Source: Bacteroidales bacterium | Lineage (GTDB): Bacteria > Bacteroidota > Bacteroidia > Bacteroidales > UBA3824 | Direction: 5' to 3' | Length of the DNA: 56,040 nt | NCBI GenBank assembly: GCA_017541145.1 | Contig: JAFXZT010000146.1 | Span: forward strand, 1-56,040 | Shown: in pieces, positions 16,009 to 26,450 of the stretch | How the letters are laid out: the number at the start of each line of letters is the position of its first letter | Numbering within the stretch: position 1 is the first letter of the stretch | Translations under genes and position numbers: made by a program | The notes under the pieces: model-generated | What the model saw: only the letters and a program-made list of their open reading frames with translations | What the model was told of the DNA's origin: nothing | Databases searched by the model: none

Positions 16009-17328
16009 ATGAGCAGTAAGTACTATTTTGTTTGCAAAAATTGCGGACAAAAAATTGAAAATTTCAACCAATGGTTTAAGCACGGACAAAAATGTCCTAA
16101 CTGCGGTAAAAACTTTGTAGACACAAAATATACTACAGATCCCAAGAAACTCAAGGATTTGATTTTTACAAAAGATACAGTAAAAAGTCTATGGCATTAC
16201 TTTGATTTTCTGCCACTTAACGACCAAAACAACATCGTATCTGCCGGCGAAGGCGTTTCACCGGTCAGCAGATGGGATTTTCTTGAGGATTTTGCAAAAA
16301 AATATTACAACAAAAATCTCAAAGTATATGTTATGCGTCATAATTTCAATGATGCTACACGTACTTTCAAAGATATTGCCGGAACACTTGCAGCTTCGGT
16401 ACTTAAAGAATGCGGCGTGAAAGAATACGCTGTAGCCTCTACCGGCAACACTGCAAACGCATTCTCTCACTATCTTGCCAAAGCAGGCGTTTCGTTGTAT
16501 GTTTTCATGCCGGAAGATGCTGTAAAAGAGAACATTGCATCGGTTTCGGCTTACGGACAAAAAGCTGTAATTTGCAAAGGTGACTACGCATTTGCAAAGA
16601 AAATCGCAGGTGAATTTACTGCAAAAAACAATATAATAATGACAATCGGAAACACCGATCCGCTCCGTGTAGAATCCAAAAAAACATGGGTTTACGAATG
16701 GTTGCGACTCACAGGCGAAATTCCGACTGTATATTTGCAGGCTCTCAGCGGCGGTACAGGTCCTATCGCGGTTGACAAAGCGTTGAACGAACTTGAACCG
16801 TTGGGATTGGTTTCTCACAGACCAAGATACATCTCAGTACAGCCAAGTCTCTGTGATCCAATGACTCAGGCATGGAACAAAGCCAAAGCCAACAATTTCC
16901 CGGAAGGCTGGCAAAACGATTTCCCAAAACTTCAGAATCCGGCAACCAAGGTTCAGACTCTCGCAACAGGAGTTCCGGGCACCTACCCTATTATTGCCGA
17001 TCTTACCAAGAAATCAAACGGCGAAATCATCAGTTTCGATGAAAGTAAAATCAACAAAATTGCAAGACTGATTGCATTCAAAACCTTGGAAAAAATCGGT
17101 CCGGCATCAGCAATTTGCATGGGCGGATATTTTGAATCGTTGCAAAAAGGTCTCTTGAAAGACGGCGATGTTGTAATGATAAATATGGGCGAAGGTATCG
17201 AACGTGCATCGTTCTTCTTGAGCGAATTAGCTTACAATTACGACACTGTATCTTCATCTGACGAGATAAAAAAATTCAACCGTGCAGATATCGAAGAACA
17301 ACTTTGGCGCGATATCATTGAGAAATAA
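16009..17328 (+). CDS. Threonine synthase-like PLP enzyme with zinc ribbon
   Basis: This 439-residue protein begins with a four-Cys zinc ribbon (Cys9, Cys12, Cys29, Cys32) followed by a fold-type II PLP domain. Lys121 in 'RTFKDIAGT' is the probable Schiff-base lysine, 'ASTGNTANAFSHYLAK' resembles the phosphate/carboxylate loop, and 'LSGGTGPIAVDKAL' the PLP phosphate-binding Gly loop. Threonine synthases convert O-phosphohomoserine to threonine. The 'TFKDIAG' in place of the usual 'SFKDRG' and the pairing with a VOC gene leave open another beta- or gamma-replacement reaction. It is the last gene of a two-gene operon ending in a strong terminator. Confidence 0.8.
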   Translation: MSSKYYFVCKNCGQKIENFNQWFKHGQKCPNCGKNFVDTKYTTDPKKLKDLIFTKDTVKSLWHYFDFLPLNDQNNIVSAGEGVSPVSRWDFLEDFAKKYYNKNLKVYVMRHNFNDATRTFKDIAGTLAASVLKECGVKEYAVASTGNTANAFSHYLAKAGVSLYVFMPEDAVKENIASVSAYGQKAVICKGDYAFAKKIAGEFTAKNNIIMTIGNTDPLRVESKKTWVYEWLRLTGEIPTVYLQALSGGTGPIAVDKALNELEPLGLVSHRPRYISVQPSLCDPMTQAWNKAKANNFPEGWQNDFPKLQNPATKVQTLATGVPGTYPIIADLTKKSNGEIISFDESKINKIARLIAFKTLEKIGPASAICMGGYFESLQKGLLKDGDVVMINMGEGIERASFFLSELAYNYDTVSSSDEIKKFNRADIEEQLWRDIIEK

Positions 17329-17356
17329 TTCTACTTTTTTCAATAAATTTTTACGA

Positions 17357-17399
17357 ATCCCAAAATCATGAAAAAAATATGGTTTTGGGATTTTTTTTT
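17357..17399 (+). terminator. Terminator of the VOC/PLP operon
   Basis: AATCCCAAAA...TTTTGGGATT stem (17357-17391) followed by a run of Ts to 17399. It also lies between convergent genes. Confidence 0.85.
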
Positions 17400-17418
17400 G
17401 ACAGTGGATTATACAAAA

Positions 17419-19557
17419 TTAAAACATCCACAGAGGCTCTGTGCCGTACCCCAAAACATACGCACCTTGAGTTTTAACATCATGAGTTGCAACATGATAC
17501 GATTGAAATTCAGAAATATTCTTCTTCACAAAATTGGTACTGCAACCGGATGAAAAAATCACAGCTTTAGCCTCTTTTGCCCAAGAATCTACTTCGGGAT
17601 TCAAATAAATATTCCTACACAAAACCAAAATATCAACACCCAAATTTTCGTTTCTAAAAGTTTCTAACTGAGAAATATCATTGAGAATCAATACTTTGTA
17701 ATCGTTGACTGTAAAATAAAAATCAGAAAAATCTTCAATAGTATCAATTTGCATCGTCAGAGAATTGTGAGTTTGCGTAAGATTCTGAAAATCAGACACT
17801 GGACGAAGAAAATTTTTATCAGGATTTCGTTTGGAAGTGATGACTTTGCATGTATCAGAAGTCAAAACATTTATAAAAGTACAATTATTTTTGTTGTAAA
17901 CAATCAAACTGTTCTTATGAAATTTTACAACATCAAAATATGCCTCAGTCACAAAAAATAAGACAAGTACAGACAACGAAATTTTTAGAACGGATATCTT
18001 TTTGTAACAAATATAAATCACAATCAAACCGATAAAAATGTAAAGCAAAACAGATGAAAAATGAGTAAGGTAAATAGCTTTGATGCTTGAACCCGGCAAA
18101 TTTTCAATCCACGAAACCGAACCGATTAAAGCCGTTAAAAGCAATTCCAACCCCTTGGCAATCAAGCTGCAAACCACCGGCAACCAACAAAATGTCAACA
18201 TCATAACAGAACCGATCATGATAAAAAATGACAACGGTATTACAAAAATATTTGTAAGCATAAAATAAACCGGGAACTGATTGAATGTACTGATACTCAA
18301 CACTGTAGTACCAACTTGTGCAGCAATCGATACCAAAATAACGCCAATAAAATAGTTGGCAAACCATTTAAAAGCGAGTTTCAATTTTTTGTCTGAAATA
18401 TAATTTAGCTTCAACTGCAACGAATCGAACCACGGCATTACAACCAATATTGACAAAACCGCTAAATAACTCAACAAAAATCCGACATTAAAAAGTTGTA
18501 ACGGATTGATAATCAACAAAACAAAAGCCGAAAATGCAAGAGTTGTAAACGACGAATTGCGTCTGTTTGTAACACTCGAAAATGCTATCAAACTGAACAT
18601 CAACGCGGAACGGCAAACACTAGCACTAAAACCCGTAACAGCAGCAAACAGCCAAAGTGTAGCAACTATAATGAAAAATCGGATATAACGACCTCGTTTT
18701 GAAAAATCCAAAAATTTCAATAAAAAGCTGATAATCATCATAATAATTCCGGTATGCAAACCCGAAACCGCCAAAATATGCATTGAACCGCTTGACTGAA
18801 ATGCCGAAATTGTTTCCTCATCCAAATCACTTTTGTAACCGAGCGTAAGAGCTTCTAAAACAGCAAGTTGTTGCGATGAAAAGTTTTGAGATTTATAAAT
18901 TTTCAACAAATTGTCACGCATTAATGAACCGTAATATTTAACTGTTCTCTGATAATCAGGCACTAAAATTACATATTCATTGTTTTTAACAGTTGTTTTA
19001 CAATAAATTCCCTGACGGCTCATGTATTTTGCGTAATCGAATTCCAATGGATTGTGATTGCTCTCAAGATATTGAATTTCAGAATAAAATGCTATTAAAT
19101 CACCACCTCTCGGAATTGTTTGCTGCTTATCGAAATAAGCCAAAACTTCGTACTGTTGATTTTTTGCAGAATCCAATACTCGCAACTGCGATTTGTAAGT
19201 TTTAGCCTTTTCCTCCGGTGACGAAGTTACAACTGCATAATGAATTTCAGGTTCTTCGGAAATTTCCGGCTTTGGAACTAATTGATATTCAAAGATAAAA
19301 ATTCCGAAAAAAAGCCAAATTCCAAAATATGACAATCCGTTAAGAAAATTGTAAGTATGTTGTCGTGAAAGTTTTTTTGAATAATAAAAAATAATTGTAA
19401 CAGTCAGACTAACAACGATTCCGAGGATTCCGGCAACAATTCCGAAATGAAAATTGTATTCCAAAAGAATGCCGACAATCATCCCGATAAGAATTCTAAA
19501 AATCGGAAACCGATTGATGTCCTCAGAAAAACTCCGTGATTTATCTTTAAATGCCAA
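17419..19557 (-). CDS. comEC: ComEC/Rec2 family DNA-uptake channel protein
   Basis: This 712-residue integral membrane protein has an N-terminal DUF4131 region with three TM helices and an OB-like soluble part (about 1-190), then the competence domain with multiple TM segments. The diagnostic 'HILAVSGLHTGIIMMIISF' segment is near residue 252. The C-terminal about 170 residues after the last TM helix are soluble and shorter and more divergent than the metallo-beta-lactamase domain of Gram-positive ComEC. ComEC passes one DNA strand into the cytoplasm in natural transformation. Monocistronic; no other competence gene is in the window. Confidence 0.9.
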   Translation of the reverse strand: MAFKDKSRSFSEDINRFPIFRILIGMIVGILLEYNFHFGIVAGILGIVVSLTVTIIFYYSKKLSRQHTYNFLNGLSYFGIWLFFGIFIFEYQLVPKPEISEEPEIHYAVVTSSPEEKAKTYKSQLRVLDSAKNQQYEVLAYFDKQQTIPRGGDLIAFYSEIQYLESNHNPLEFDYAKYMSRQGIYCKTTVKNNEYVILVPDYQRTVKYYGSLMRDNLLKIYKSQNFSSQQLAVLEALTLGYKSDLDEETISAFQSSGSMHILAVSGLHTGIIMMIISFLLKFLDFSKRGRYIRFFIIVATLWLFAAVTGFSASVCRSALMFSLIAFSSVTNRRNSSFTTLAFSAFVLLIINPLQLFNVGFLLSYLAVLSILVVMPWFDSLQLKLNYISDKKLKLAFKWFANYFIGVILVSIAAQVGTTVLSISTFNQFPVYFMLTNIFVIPLSFFIMIGSVMMLTFCWLPVVCSLIAKGLELLLTALIGSVSWIENLPGSSIKAIYLTHFSSVLLYIFIGLIVIYICYKKISVLKISLSVLVLFFVTEAYFDVVKFHKNSLIVYNKNNCTFINVLTSDTCKVITSKRNPDKNFLRPVSDFQNLTQTHNSLTMQIDTIEDFSDFYFTVNDYKVLILNDISQLETFRNENLGVDILVLCRNIYLNPEVDSWAKEAKAVIFSSGCSTNFVKKNISEFQSYHVATHDVKTQGAYVLGYGTEPLWMF

Positions 19558-19653
19558 GTTATTAAGTATTTTGAAGTGTTTATTTCAAGACAAAACTCAG
19601 CAAAAACCTTTCCAATTTAATAATGAATTGTAAAAAAAGTAATCTCAAAAAAC

Positions 19654-19690
19654 GTAAACTGCAACATCTACAATGAGATATTGCAGTTAC
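19654..19690 (-). terminator. Terminator of hppA
   Basis: On the minus strand GTAACTGCAATATCT pairs with AGATGTTGCAGTTTAC (one mismatch, one bulge), followed by CGTTTTTTG. Confidence 0.75.
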
Positions 19691-19704
19691 GAAATCAAAA
19701 AAAT

Positions 19705-21948
19705 TTAGAACAGCGAATAAACCAATGTTACGCCGGCAACAACCACCGAAACCATACTCATAAGTTTAATCAAGATATTGAGCGACGGTCCGGATGTATC
19801 TTTGAACGGGTCACCAACAGTATCACCAATAACAGCAGCTTTATGAGTATCACTGCCTTTGCCGCCGTAATTTCCTTTTTCAACAAATTTCTTGGCATTG
19901 TCCCACGCACCGCCAGCATTATTGAGCATCACGGCAAGGGTAAATCCGGCTGACAATCCGCCAACCAACAAGCCAATTACTCCGGCAACACCCAAAATCA
20001 ATCCGACTGCCACCGGAACTATTATCGCAAGCAATGCCGGTAAAACCATTTCTTTCTGAGCTCCCGCTGTACTGATTTCCACGCATTTAGCATACTCAGG
20101 AGTTGCTTTACCGTCCAAAATTCCGGTAATTTCACGGAACTGACGGCGAACTTCTTCCACCATTTGTCCGGCTGCTCGTCCTACAGCTTTCATTGTCATA
20201 GCGCAAAATACAAATGCCATCATCGCACCGATAAACACGCCGCCAAGCAACATCGGATTGAATATATTGAGTTGGAAATATTGTACAAAATTATCCATTG
20301 TAGCCGACGAAATATCCGCAACTCCGGTTTTTGTAACAAAATCGTTTAAAACTTCTGGCGTTTTACCAATCCACATCTTGATTTCTTCGATGTAAGCAGC
20401 CAAAAGAGCCATCGCAGTAAGTGCCGCAGAACCAATTGCAAAGCCTTTTCCGGTAGCAGCAGTTGTGTTACCAAGACCGTCAAGAGCATCGGTACGTTTG
20501 CGAACTTCGGGATCAAGACCGCTCATTTCGGCATTACCGCCGGCATTGTCGGCAATCGGACCGAAAGCATCGGTTGCAAGCGTAATTCCTAATGTTGACA
20601 ACATCCCGACCGCAGCAAAACCGATTCCGTAAACACCGGTAGCAAAATTTTCAAAACCTCCGGCACATGCAAAGGCTATCACAATGCCGGCAACAATTGT
20701 CACAACCGGAAGCCATGTAGAAAACATCCCGACTGCAATACCGTCAATAATAGTAGTAGCCGGACCTTGTTTTGCTTGAGCCGCAATTCCGCGCGTAGGT
20801 TTGTACTCATCAGAAGTAAAATATTCTGTACCTTGACCGATAATTACACCGGCAACAAGTCCGGCAACTGCACTTCCGAAAATGCCCCACGAAATCCAAC
20901 CCGCAGCTGCCATAAGCGCAATCACAACAAGTATCAACGCCGAACTTCCGCCCGTACCAAGCAACAAAGCATGCAGAAGGTTTTTCTGCGTGGCATCCTC
21001 TCGTGTACGAACCATAAAAATTCCGGCAATAGAAAGTATAATTCCGACAGCTGCTACAATCATAGGAGCTATCACGGCATTGCTTTGTGAAACAGAATCC
21101 ACTCCCGGCAAAGCTGCTCCCAAAGCCGCTGTTGCAAGTATAGAACCGCAATACGACTCGTAAAGGTCAGCTCCCATTCCGGCAACATCGCCTACATTGT
21201 CGCCGACATTATCAGCAATTGTAGCAGGATTACGAGGATCGTCTTCAGGAATTCCGGCTTCGGTTTTTCCAACGAGATCGGCTCCTACGTCAGCTGCCTT
21301 GGTGTAAATACCGCCACCAACACGCGCAAAAAGTGCTTGCGTGGATGCTCCCATACCAAATGTTAACATCGTAGCTGTAATTTCTACAAGTTTCTGATGC
21401 TCGGTAGTTCCGGGATGAACAAATGTAAGTCCGCAGATTTCAAGACCTTGTGACATGTTTTCGGGTGTAAAAATCACTTCTTTTAGTAACAAAAACCAAA
21501 TTGCGATGTCCAACAATCCGAATCCGACTACCACAAGTCCCATAACAGCACCGGATCTAAATGCGACTTGTAAACCCCGATTGAGGCTTTCACTCGCACC
21601 TTGAGCCGTTCGTGATGAAGCATTGGTTGCAGTTTTCATACCCAAATAGCCGCACAATCCGCTGAAAAATCCTCCGGTAAGAAATGCCACCGGCACAAAC
21701 GGATTTTGAACGCCCAAATATGCCAGTACAAGCAACAAAACTGCAAGTACGACAAACACTTTGAGTACAACCTTGTATTGACGTCTGAGATATGCCATCG
21801 CGCCTTCGCGAACGTATCCGGCAATCTCTTTCATGCGGGCATTGCCCTCGCTTGCCGCGACCATTTTTTTGTAAAACAGCCAAGCAAACAATAGAGCCAC
21901 AACCGAAGCCGTGGGCACTATCCAAATTAATGATGAGATATCTTGCAT
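19705..21948 (-). CDS. hppA: Membrane-bound ion-pumping pyrophosphatase
   Basis: This 747-residue polytopic protein hydrolyses pyrophosphate and pumps Na+ or H+ across the inner membrane. It carries the substrate-binding '[19 protein letters not shown]' loop and the acidic '[19 protein letters not shown]' loop, plus the C-terminal '[19 protein letters not shown]'. The '[14 protein letters not shown]' segment has Ala where K+-independent enzymes have Lys, so it should be K+-dependent; many K+-dependent Bacteroidota enzymes pump Na+. The ATG at 21948 ([12 protein letters not shown]) is used rather than an in-frame ATG at 22011, as homology begins there. Monocistronic with a terminator. Confidence 0.96.
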   Translation of the reverse strand: MQDISSLIWIVPTASVVALLFAWLFYKKMVAASEGNARMKEIAGYVREGAMAYLRRQYKVVLKVFVVLAVLLLVLAYLGVQNPFVPVAFLTGGFFSGLCGYLGMKTATNASSRTAQGASESLNRGLQVAFRSGAVMGLVVVGFGLLDIAIWFLLLKEVIFTPENMSQGLEICGLTFVHPGTTEHQKLVEITATMLTFGMGASTQALFARVGGGIYTKAADVGADLVGKTEAGIPEDDPRNPATIADNVGDNVGDVAGMGADLYESYCGSILATAALGAALPGVDSVSQSNAVIAPMIVAAVGIILSIAGIFMVRTREDATQKNLLHALLLGTGGSSALILVVIALMAAAGWISWGIFGSAVAGLVAGVIIGQGTEYFTSDEYKPTRGIAAQAKQGPATTIIDGIAVGMFSTWLPVVTIVAGIVIAFACAGGFENFATGVYGIGFAAVGMLSTLGITLATDAFGPIADNAGGNAEMSGLDPEVRKRTDALDGLGNTTAATGKGFAIGSAALTAMALLAAYIEEIKMWIGKTPEVLNDFVTKTGVADISSATMDNFVQYFQLNIFNPMLLGGVFIGAMMAFVFCAMTMKAVGRAAGQMVEEVRRQFREITGILDGKATPEYAKCVEISTAGAQKEMVLPALLAIIVPVAVGLILGVAGVIGLLVGGLSAGFTLAVMLNNAGGAWDNAKKFVEKGNYGGKGSDTHKAAVIGDTVGDPFKDTSGPSLNILIKLMSMVSVVVAGVTLVYSLF

Positions 21949-22079
21949 GGTGAAATAGATTTTAGTTAATAAAGTTTTGCGCCAATATAATATTTTTAAA
22001 ACAAATAACAAAGTAAAAATATCAAAAAATATTTCAGATGTAAGACACGATTTTCAACTAAAAGATGTTAAAAAAAAAG

Positions 22080-22120
22080 AAACGGACTACCAGTCAGATA
22101 ATGTGACCGATAGTCCGTTT
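22080..22120 (-). terminator. Terminator of the lipoprotein hydrolase gene
   Basis: AAACGGACTA (22080-22089) and TAGTCCGTTT (22111-22120) are perfectly complementary; on the minus strand a CTTTTTTTTT tail follows. It lies about 90 bases past the hydrolase stop. Confidence 0.85.
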
Positions 22121-22212
22121 CAGACAATTTTTATTGTATAACTTTTTACAAAAAAAATGCGACAAACCAAAACAATATTATTTTGATTTGCCGCACCAAA
22201 AAAGGATGTGAA

Positions 22213-23157
22213 TTATTTGTCGATTAAATCATTTTTTTCGATTGTCCAATCTTTACGTTGTCCCAAAAGCGGATTTTCACCTTTGAACATCTTGGCTGCT
22301 TCTTGATTGTTTTTCAACTGCCAATCGAGCCAAGACAATGCAACTACAGAAAATTCACCGCCAAAGGGTTGCGAGTATGTACCGCCATGACCGACTGGAA
22401 AATTTGCTGCGAAAGCCGGTACATGTTTGATTTTGTGAAAATCGTCCATACCGTTTTCATAAGCGATATCTTGTTTACCACCCAAGATGTAAATTACCGG
22501 TGTATGAATATCTTCAAGTTTTGACTTTGGAGGCATCGGCATATCCGGAATAGCTTCAACAGGATTGATAAAAAGTCCGCTGTTGCAAATCATGATTGTT
22601 TTAAGACGGCTGTCAGCACAATTGAAAAGTGTTTGCAAACCGCCGCATGACATCCCCGCAGCTGCGATATTGTTGGTATCCAACTTGTTATACAAATAAC
22701 TGTTTTTATCCGAATTTTGTTTTACAGCCCAGTCGATAGATTCAATTTGCTGAGATGATTTTGACATCGGACCTTTGTAAAAGCCTGTATCAGAAGGCAT
22801 AAAACCTGTTGCAACGACCAAATAGCCGTGAGATGCAATTTCGTTGAGGAAATTTACATGCTCATGAGGAGAATTGTTGCAAGCGCCGTTGCCCCAAACC
22901 AAAATCGGAAGCGGATTTTCTTTTGAAAACTTCGACAAATCTTTCGGACAGAAAATTGTGTGAGCATTAAAAGTGGAGTCTTCAAACATCACGGCTTTGA
23001 AATCACCGGAACCTCCATTTTCCAAAACTCTCTGACTTTCAGGAATTTTTGCGCACTGACTTTCAGTACTCTTTTCGCATTGATTTTTTTGTTCTGCCCC
23101 GCCACAAGCCATTAAAAACATGGCAGAAGCAGCAAAAATTATAATCTGTTTTTTCAT
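22213..23157 (-). CDS. Lipoprotein of the alpha/beta hydrolase fold
   Basis: This 314-residue protein starts with a lipoprotein signal peptide ending in the lipobox 'LMACGG', so the mature protein is lipid-anchored at Cys18. The rest is an alpha/beta hydrolase: a 'WGNGACNNSP' oxyanion-type loop near residue 90, the nucleophile elbow GMSCG (GxSxG) near residue 168, a 'GGKQDIAYE' acid segment and a 'VGHGG' His. It resembles the PET-hydrolase/dienelactone hydrolase-like secreted esterases. Substrate unknown. It lies downstream of the polysaccharide operon on the same strand but has its own promoter (TATCTTTG, 23187-23194) and terminator, so it is probably independent. Confidence 0.8.
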   Translation of the reverse strand: MKKQIIIFAASAMFLMACGGAEQKNQCEKSTESQCAKIPESQRVLENGGSGDFKAVMFEDSTFNAHTIFCPKDLSKFSKENPLPILVWGNGACNNSPHEHVNFLNEIASHGYLVVATGFMPSDTGFYKGPMSKSSQQIESIDWAVKQNSDKNSYLYNKLDTNNIAAAGMSCGGLQTLFNCADSRLKTIMICNSGLFINPVEAIPDMPMPPKSKLEDIHTPVIYILGGKQDIAYENGMDDFHKIKHVPAFAANFPVGHGGTYSQPFGGEFSVVALSWLDWQLKNNQEAAKMFKGENPLLGQRKDWTIEKNDLIDK

Positions 23158-23186
23158 AAGGTTAAAAAATTAAAAAATAAGTATCG

Positions 23187-23194
23187 CAAAGATA
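23187..23194 (-). promoter_or_regulatory. Minus-7 box of the lipoprotein hydrolase gene
   Basis: TATCTTTG on the minus strand, about 30 bases upstream of the ATG. Confidence 0.6.
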
Positions 23195-23251
23195 CGAATT
23201 TTTAGGTAAAGTATTGAGAATTTTTTGAAAAATCAATGGAAATAACGAAGA

Positions 23252-24976
23252 TTACTCAAAAGTGAACCTACTATCTACTTCTATATGTTTTTCAGAAAAA
23301 CTGTTAACATTATATCTGTAATAATAAGCCTCGCCCTCTTTCAAGAAAACCTTGAATCTTATCATTTCATCACTTAAATTTGAATTGGCTTTGATAAGAA
23401 TTTCAAATTCTCCTGATTCTTGATTGTGAACATAAAAACCTGAATAACAACCTTTATCAGATGCGTATGAAATAAGTTCATGATTTTCTGTACGGAGATT
23501 ATGAAGCTGAATACCTATCCAACTGAATTTGTTATCCTCAACATTTGTCGTATATGTCCAAATCGTATCCGAGAGATTAACTCCATTACTTTTTTCTGTT
23601 TGTGACAATGAAATATGATTAATCAATGTTTTAAAGCACTGTTTTCTTCCGTCTGAAAATGATACGAAAAGTAACGGATTATCAATAACAGAATCAATGT
23701 TTTTTGTACAATAAACATTGTTATCAAATTTCATATCGTAATTATTACCATTAAGTTTTAAATATAAATATTCGGTATTTTCAAATGGCATAGCACAGAA
23801 AATAATATTTTTACCACCGTCCGTCATAACTTTTTTCAAATAAACAACAGAATCTGATTTTTCAAACTCAGATTCCCGAAGCGGAGGATTGAATACTAAA
23901 TTTTTCATTCTTTCACTATCAAAAAATGAATCAGAAAATACATATTCAGCAACCTCAAACACTACTGCATCCGGCTGAAATATATTTACATAATAATCCA
24001 AATTCAATACATTTTGATAATTGTGGACAGCAATATCTTCCTTGCTGTTGGCAATCATATAAGATTTGCGGTTGAAATACGAACCTTGAAAAGTTAATAC
24101 TCTTGGCAAATCAACACTGTCTGTTCGTCTGTAATAGTGAAAATGAGTAAAACTTTTATTCAATTCAAGACCATCAGAATAATCTTTTGTTACAGTATCG
24201 TTAGGAAATTTGGACTTAAACGACGGTACTTCTTCATGAATAGGGAAATATGAAACCGGTAATGTTGTTGCAACCGTAGAAGATATTTCAAAATCATCTT
24301 TAGTTAAAGGTCTAACATTCGGAAAATCTTCGTGCATACGCTCAAAAAGATGGTTAAAACCATAAAATGCACCCAAATCATTCCAATGCCCTGCATCATA
24401 TTTTCGATTGTAAATCTGTTCTGTTAAACTTATTTCTTTCAAATAATCGGAATTGTCGACGTAATTTATCCCCAAACTGTCAATGTATGAAATAAAATCT
24501 CTAACCCAATAATCCTTTGAATATTTGACGCCAGAAGCCAAATAACGCTCGTAAACATACTTTTTTTCAGGTTCAAACATAAAGTAAAATTTTATCCCTC
24601 TTTCTTTGCAATAATTTTGAATTTTCAAAAGCATTTTTGCAAATGTACAGTGATAATCATTTATTTTTTGATCCAAACTTCCATAATGAAAAAAAACATA
24701 TCCGTCTTTACCATACACATAAGCCGGATGAGTCATTGAACTGAAAATTTTATCATTCAATACTGTATATGCTGTAATTGCTGCACTTCTTAATCCGATT
24801 CTGTCTTTAAAAGCAATTTCAAAATCTCCCCAAAAGTCGCTACTATTGCTGTCTGGAAATTCTTTTAAATATCTGTTGTCAATAGAAGATTTGACTTCAT
24901 GTCCACGTTCTGTTAAAAATAATGGAACTAATAATAACAGAAAGAAGATGATTATATATAACTTGTATTTGTTCAT
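23252..24976 (-). CDS. AlgX/AlgJ-like polysaccharide O-acetylation protein
   Basis: This 574-residue protein has one N-terminal membrane anchor (about 5-22) and a large periplasmic part. Residues about 85-230 match SGNH-hydrolase-like AlgX/AlgJ proteins, including the 'YDAGHWNDLGAFYGF' Asp/His motif and a later 'LTFQGSYFN' segment in the position of the nucleophile block. Such proteins move acetyl groups, delivered by an MBOAT partner, onto a surface glycan. The MBOAT gene ends 5 bases upstream, which is the classic arrangement. The C-terminal 190 residues are beta-rich and not recognised. It is the last gene of the polysaccharide operon. Confidence 0.75.
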   Translation of the reverse strand: MNKYKLYIIIFFLLLLVPLFLTERGHEVKSSIDNRYLKEFPDSNSSDFWGDFEIAFKDRIGLRSAAITAYTVLNDKIFSSMTHPAYVYGKDGYVFFHYGSLDQKINDYHCTFAKMLLKIQNYCKERGIKFYFMFEPEKKYVYERYLASGVKYSKDYWVRDFISYIDSLGINYVDNSDYLKEISLTEQIYNRKYDAGHWNDLGAFYGFNHLFERMHEDFPNVRPLTKDDFEISSTVATTLPVSYFPIHEEVPSFKSKFPNDTVTKDYSDGLELNKSFTHFHYYRRTDSVDLPRVLTFQGSYFNRKSYMIANSKEDIAVHNYQNVLNLDYYVNIFQPDAVVFEVAEYVFSDSFFDSERMKNLVFNPPLRESEFEKSDSVVYLKKVMTDGGKNIIFCAMPFENTEYLYLKLNGNNYDMKFDNNVYCTKNIDSVIDNPLLFVSFSDGRKQCFKTLINHISLSQTEKSNGVNLSDTIWTYTTNVEDNKFSWIGIQLHNLRTENHELISYASDKGCYSGFYVHNQESGEFEILIKANSNLSDEMIRFKVFLKEGEAYYYRYNVNSFSEKHIEVDSRFTFE

Positions 24977-24981
24977 AGTTA

Positions 24982-26442
24982 TTAAAACTGAAAGTAAATA
25001 AACGGACTATATGAAGAATTAATCACAAACAACAGACTTACAACAAAAAGTAATAAACAACATACCGGTTTAAAATTCTGTAACTTTGTATCTATCAGTT
25101 GTTTTATAAAATTGATTTCTCCTAAAAACGAACCACCAGCAGCTATTAAAACAATCATAATAGTACGTCTGTCAAAATAATATTGCCAAGTAAAGTTAAG
25201 TTCTCCATTATTCAACGGACGAATCATATTTTTGAGATAATCTACAAATTGAGATAAATCGTAAGAAGAAAACAAAAGCCATGAAAAATACAAAAAAATC
25301 GGTATGTAAATATGACCTAAAAAAGAAGGTATATATTTTGACAATCCAATATTTTTACAAAAACGCTCCACAATAACAGCAATGCCGTTAATAATGCCCC
25401 ACAAAAGAAATGTCCAACCGATACCATGCCAAATTCCCGTTAACAAGAAAACGATGAACAAATTAAAATAAACATTACCTTTCCTGTTACCACCCAGCGG
25501 AATGTAGACATACTCTTTGAACCATGTACCAAGCGAGATGTGCCACCTACGCCAAAACTCACCGACTGTTTTAGAAACGTATGGAAAATTAAAATTTTCT
25601 TTAATATTAATTCCAAACACTTTACATAATCCAATAGCGATGTCAGAGTATCCGGAAAAATCAAAATAAATTTGAAACATATAAAGAAGCGCACAAATCC
25701 AATACATCGGAATATCAGTTTGTGGAAGAATCGATAATGTTTCAGAAGAAAAACGTGACAAATCGCCCATGTGCATAACGTCTGACAGCTGAGAAATTTT
25801 CATTCCCAAAGTATCGGCAATTATAACTTTTTTGGCGTAACCAATACATATTTTTTGTAATCCTTCCCATATATTTTGAGATGAATTTTCCGTAATAAAG
25901 CCGTCCCTATGAAAATCTTTCCATAAAACAATAGGTCCTGACAATATTTTTGGAAAGAACAAAAGATATAACGCAGTATCCAATAAATTGCCGGCTGGAG
26001 CATCTTTTCGATAAATATCTGTCAGATAAGAAATCGAAGTAAATATTAAGAATGACAATCCAATTGGAATTATAATTTTGAAATTTTCTCCGTAAAACGA
26101 TTTTCCAAAATCAGTATTTCCAATCAAAGGAAACAACTTATAATAAAAAATAGAACCAACTAAAATCGTACATGAAACTGCCAACCACCACAATCTTTTT
26201 GTTTTCTTTTCTTCCTTATTATTTTGGATATTTTCGAATATAAGATTACCCAAAATGTAAACTTGTAAAGTAAGAACTACAAAAAATAAAAATGATTCAG
26301 GCTGAATCCATAATAAAAACAAAAGTGTAATAATTAACAAATATATTTTGTTAAGCTTCAAACTTTTGAAATACGAAAGTCCGAAAAATATCAATATACT
26401 TAACGGAAGAAATATAAACAAAAAAGAAAGTGATGTAAGCAT
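24982..26442 (-). CDS. MBOAT O-acyltransferase, AlgI-like
   Basis: This 486-residue protein has about ten TM helices and the MBOAT signature: 'FWRRWHISLGTWFKEYVYIP' (one of the two conserved His regions) and 'LTGIWHGIGWTFLLWG' with the catalytic His near residue 340. AlgI-type MBOATs carry acetyl groups from cytoplasmic acetyl-CoA across the inner membrane for glycan acetylation. The AlgX-like partner follows 5 bases later. It lies 8 bases downstream of the sugar transferase gene in the polysaccharide operon. Confidence 0.92.
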   Translation of the reverse strand: MLTSLSFLFIFLPLSILIFFGLSYFKSLKLNKIYLLIITLLFLLWIQPESFLFFVVLTLQVYILGNLIFENIQNNKEEKKTKRLWWLAVSCTILVGSIFYYKLFPLIGNTDFGKSFYGENFKIIIPIGLSFLIFTSISYLTDIYRKDAPAGNLLDTALYLLFFPKILSGPIVLWKDFHRDGFITENSSQNIWEGLQKICIGYAKKVIIADTLGMKISQLSDVMHMGDLSRFSSETLSILPQTDIPMYWICALLYMFQIYFDFSGYSDIAIGLCKVFGINIKENFNFPYVSKTVGEFWRRWHISLGTWFKEYVYIPLGGNRKGNVYFNLFIVFLLTGIWHGIGWTFLLWGIINGIAVIVERFCKNIGLSKYIPSFLGHIYIPIFLYFSWLLFSSYDLSQFVDYLKNMIRPLNNGELNFTWQYYFDRRTIMIVLIAAGGSFLGEINFIKQLIDTKLQNFKPVCCLLLFVVSLLFVINSSYSPFIYFQF

Positions 26443-26450
26443 AGAAGAGA

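Noticed and set aside
20767-21163. Plus-strand frames within hppA, Ser/Cys-rich
   Set aside because: They are antisense shadows of a fully conserved pyrophosphatase gene.
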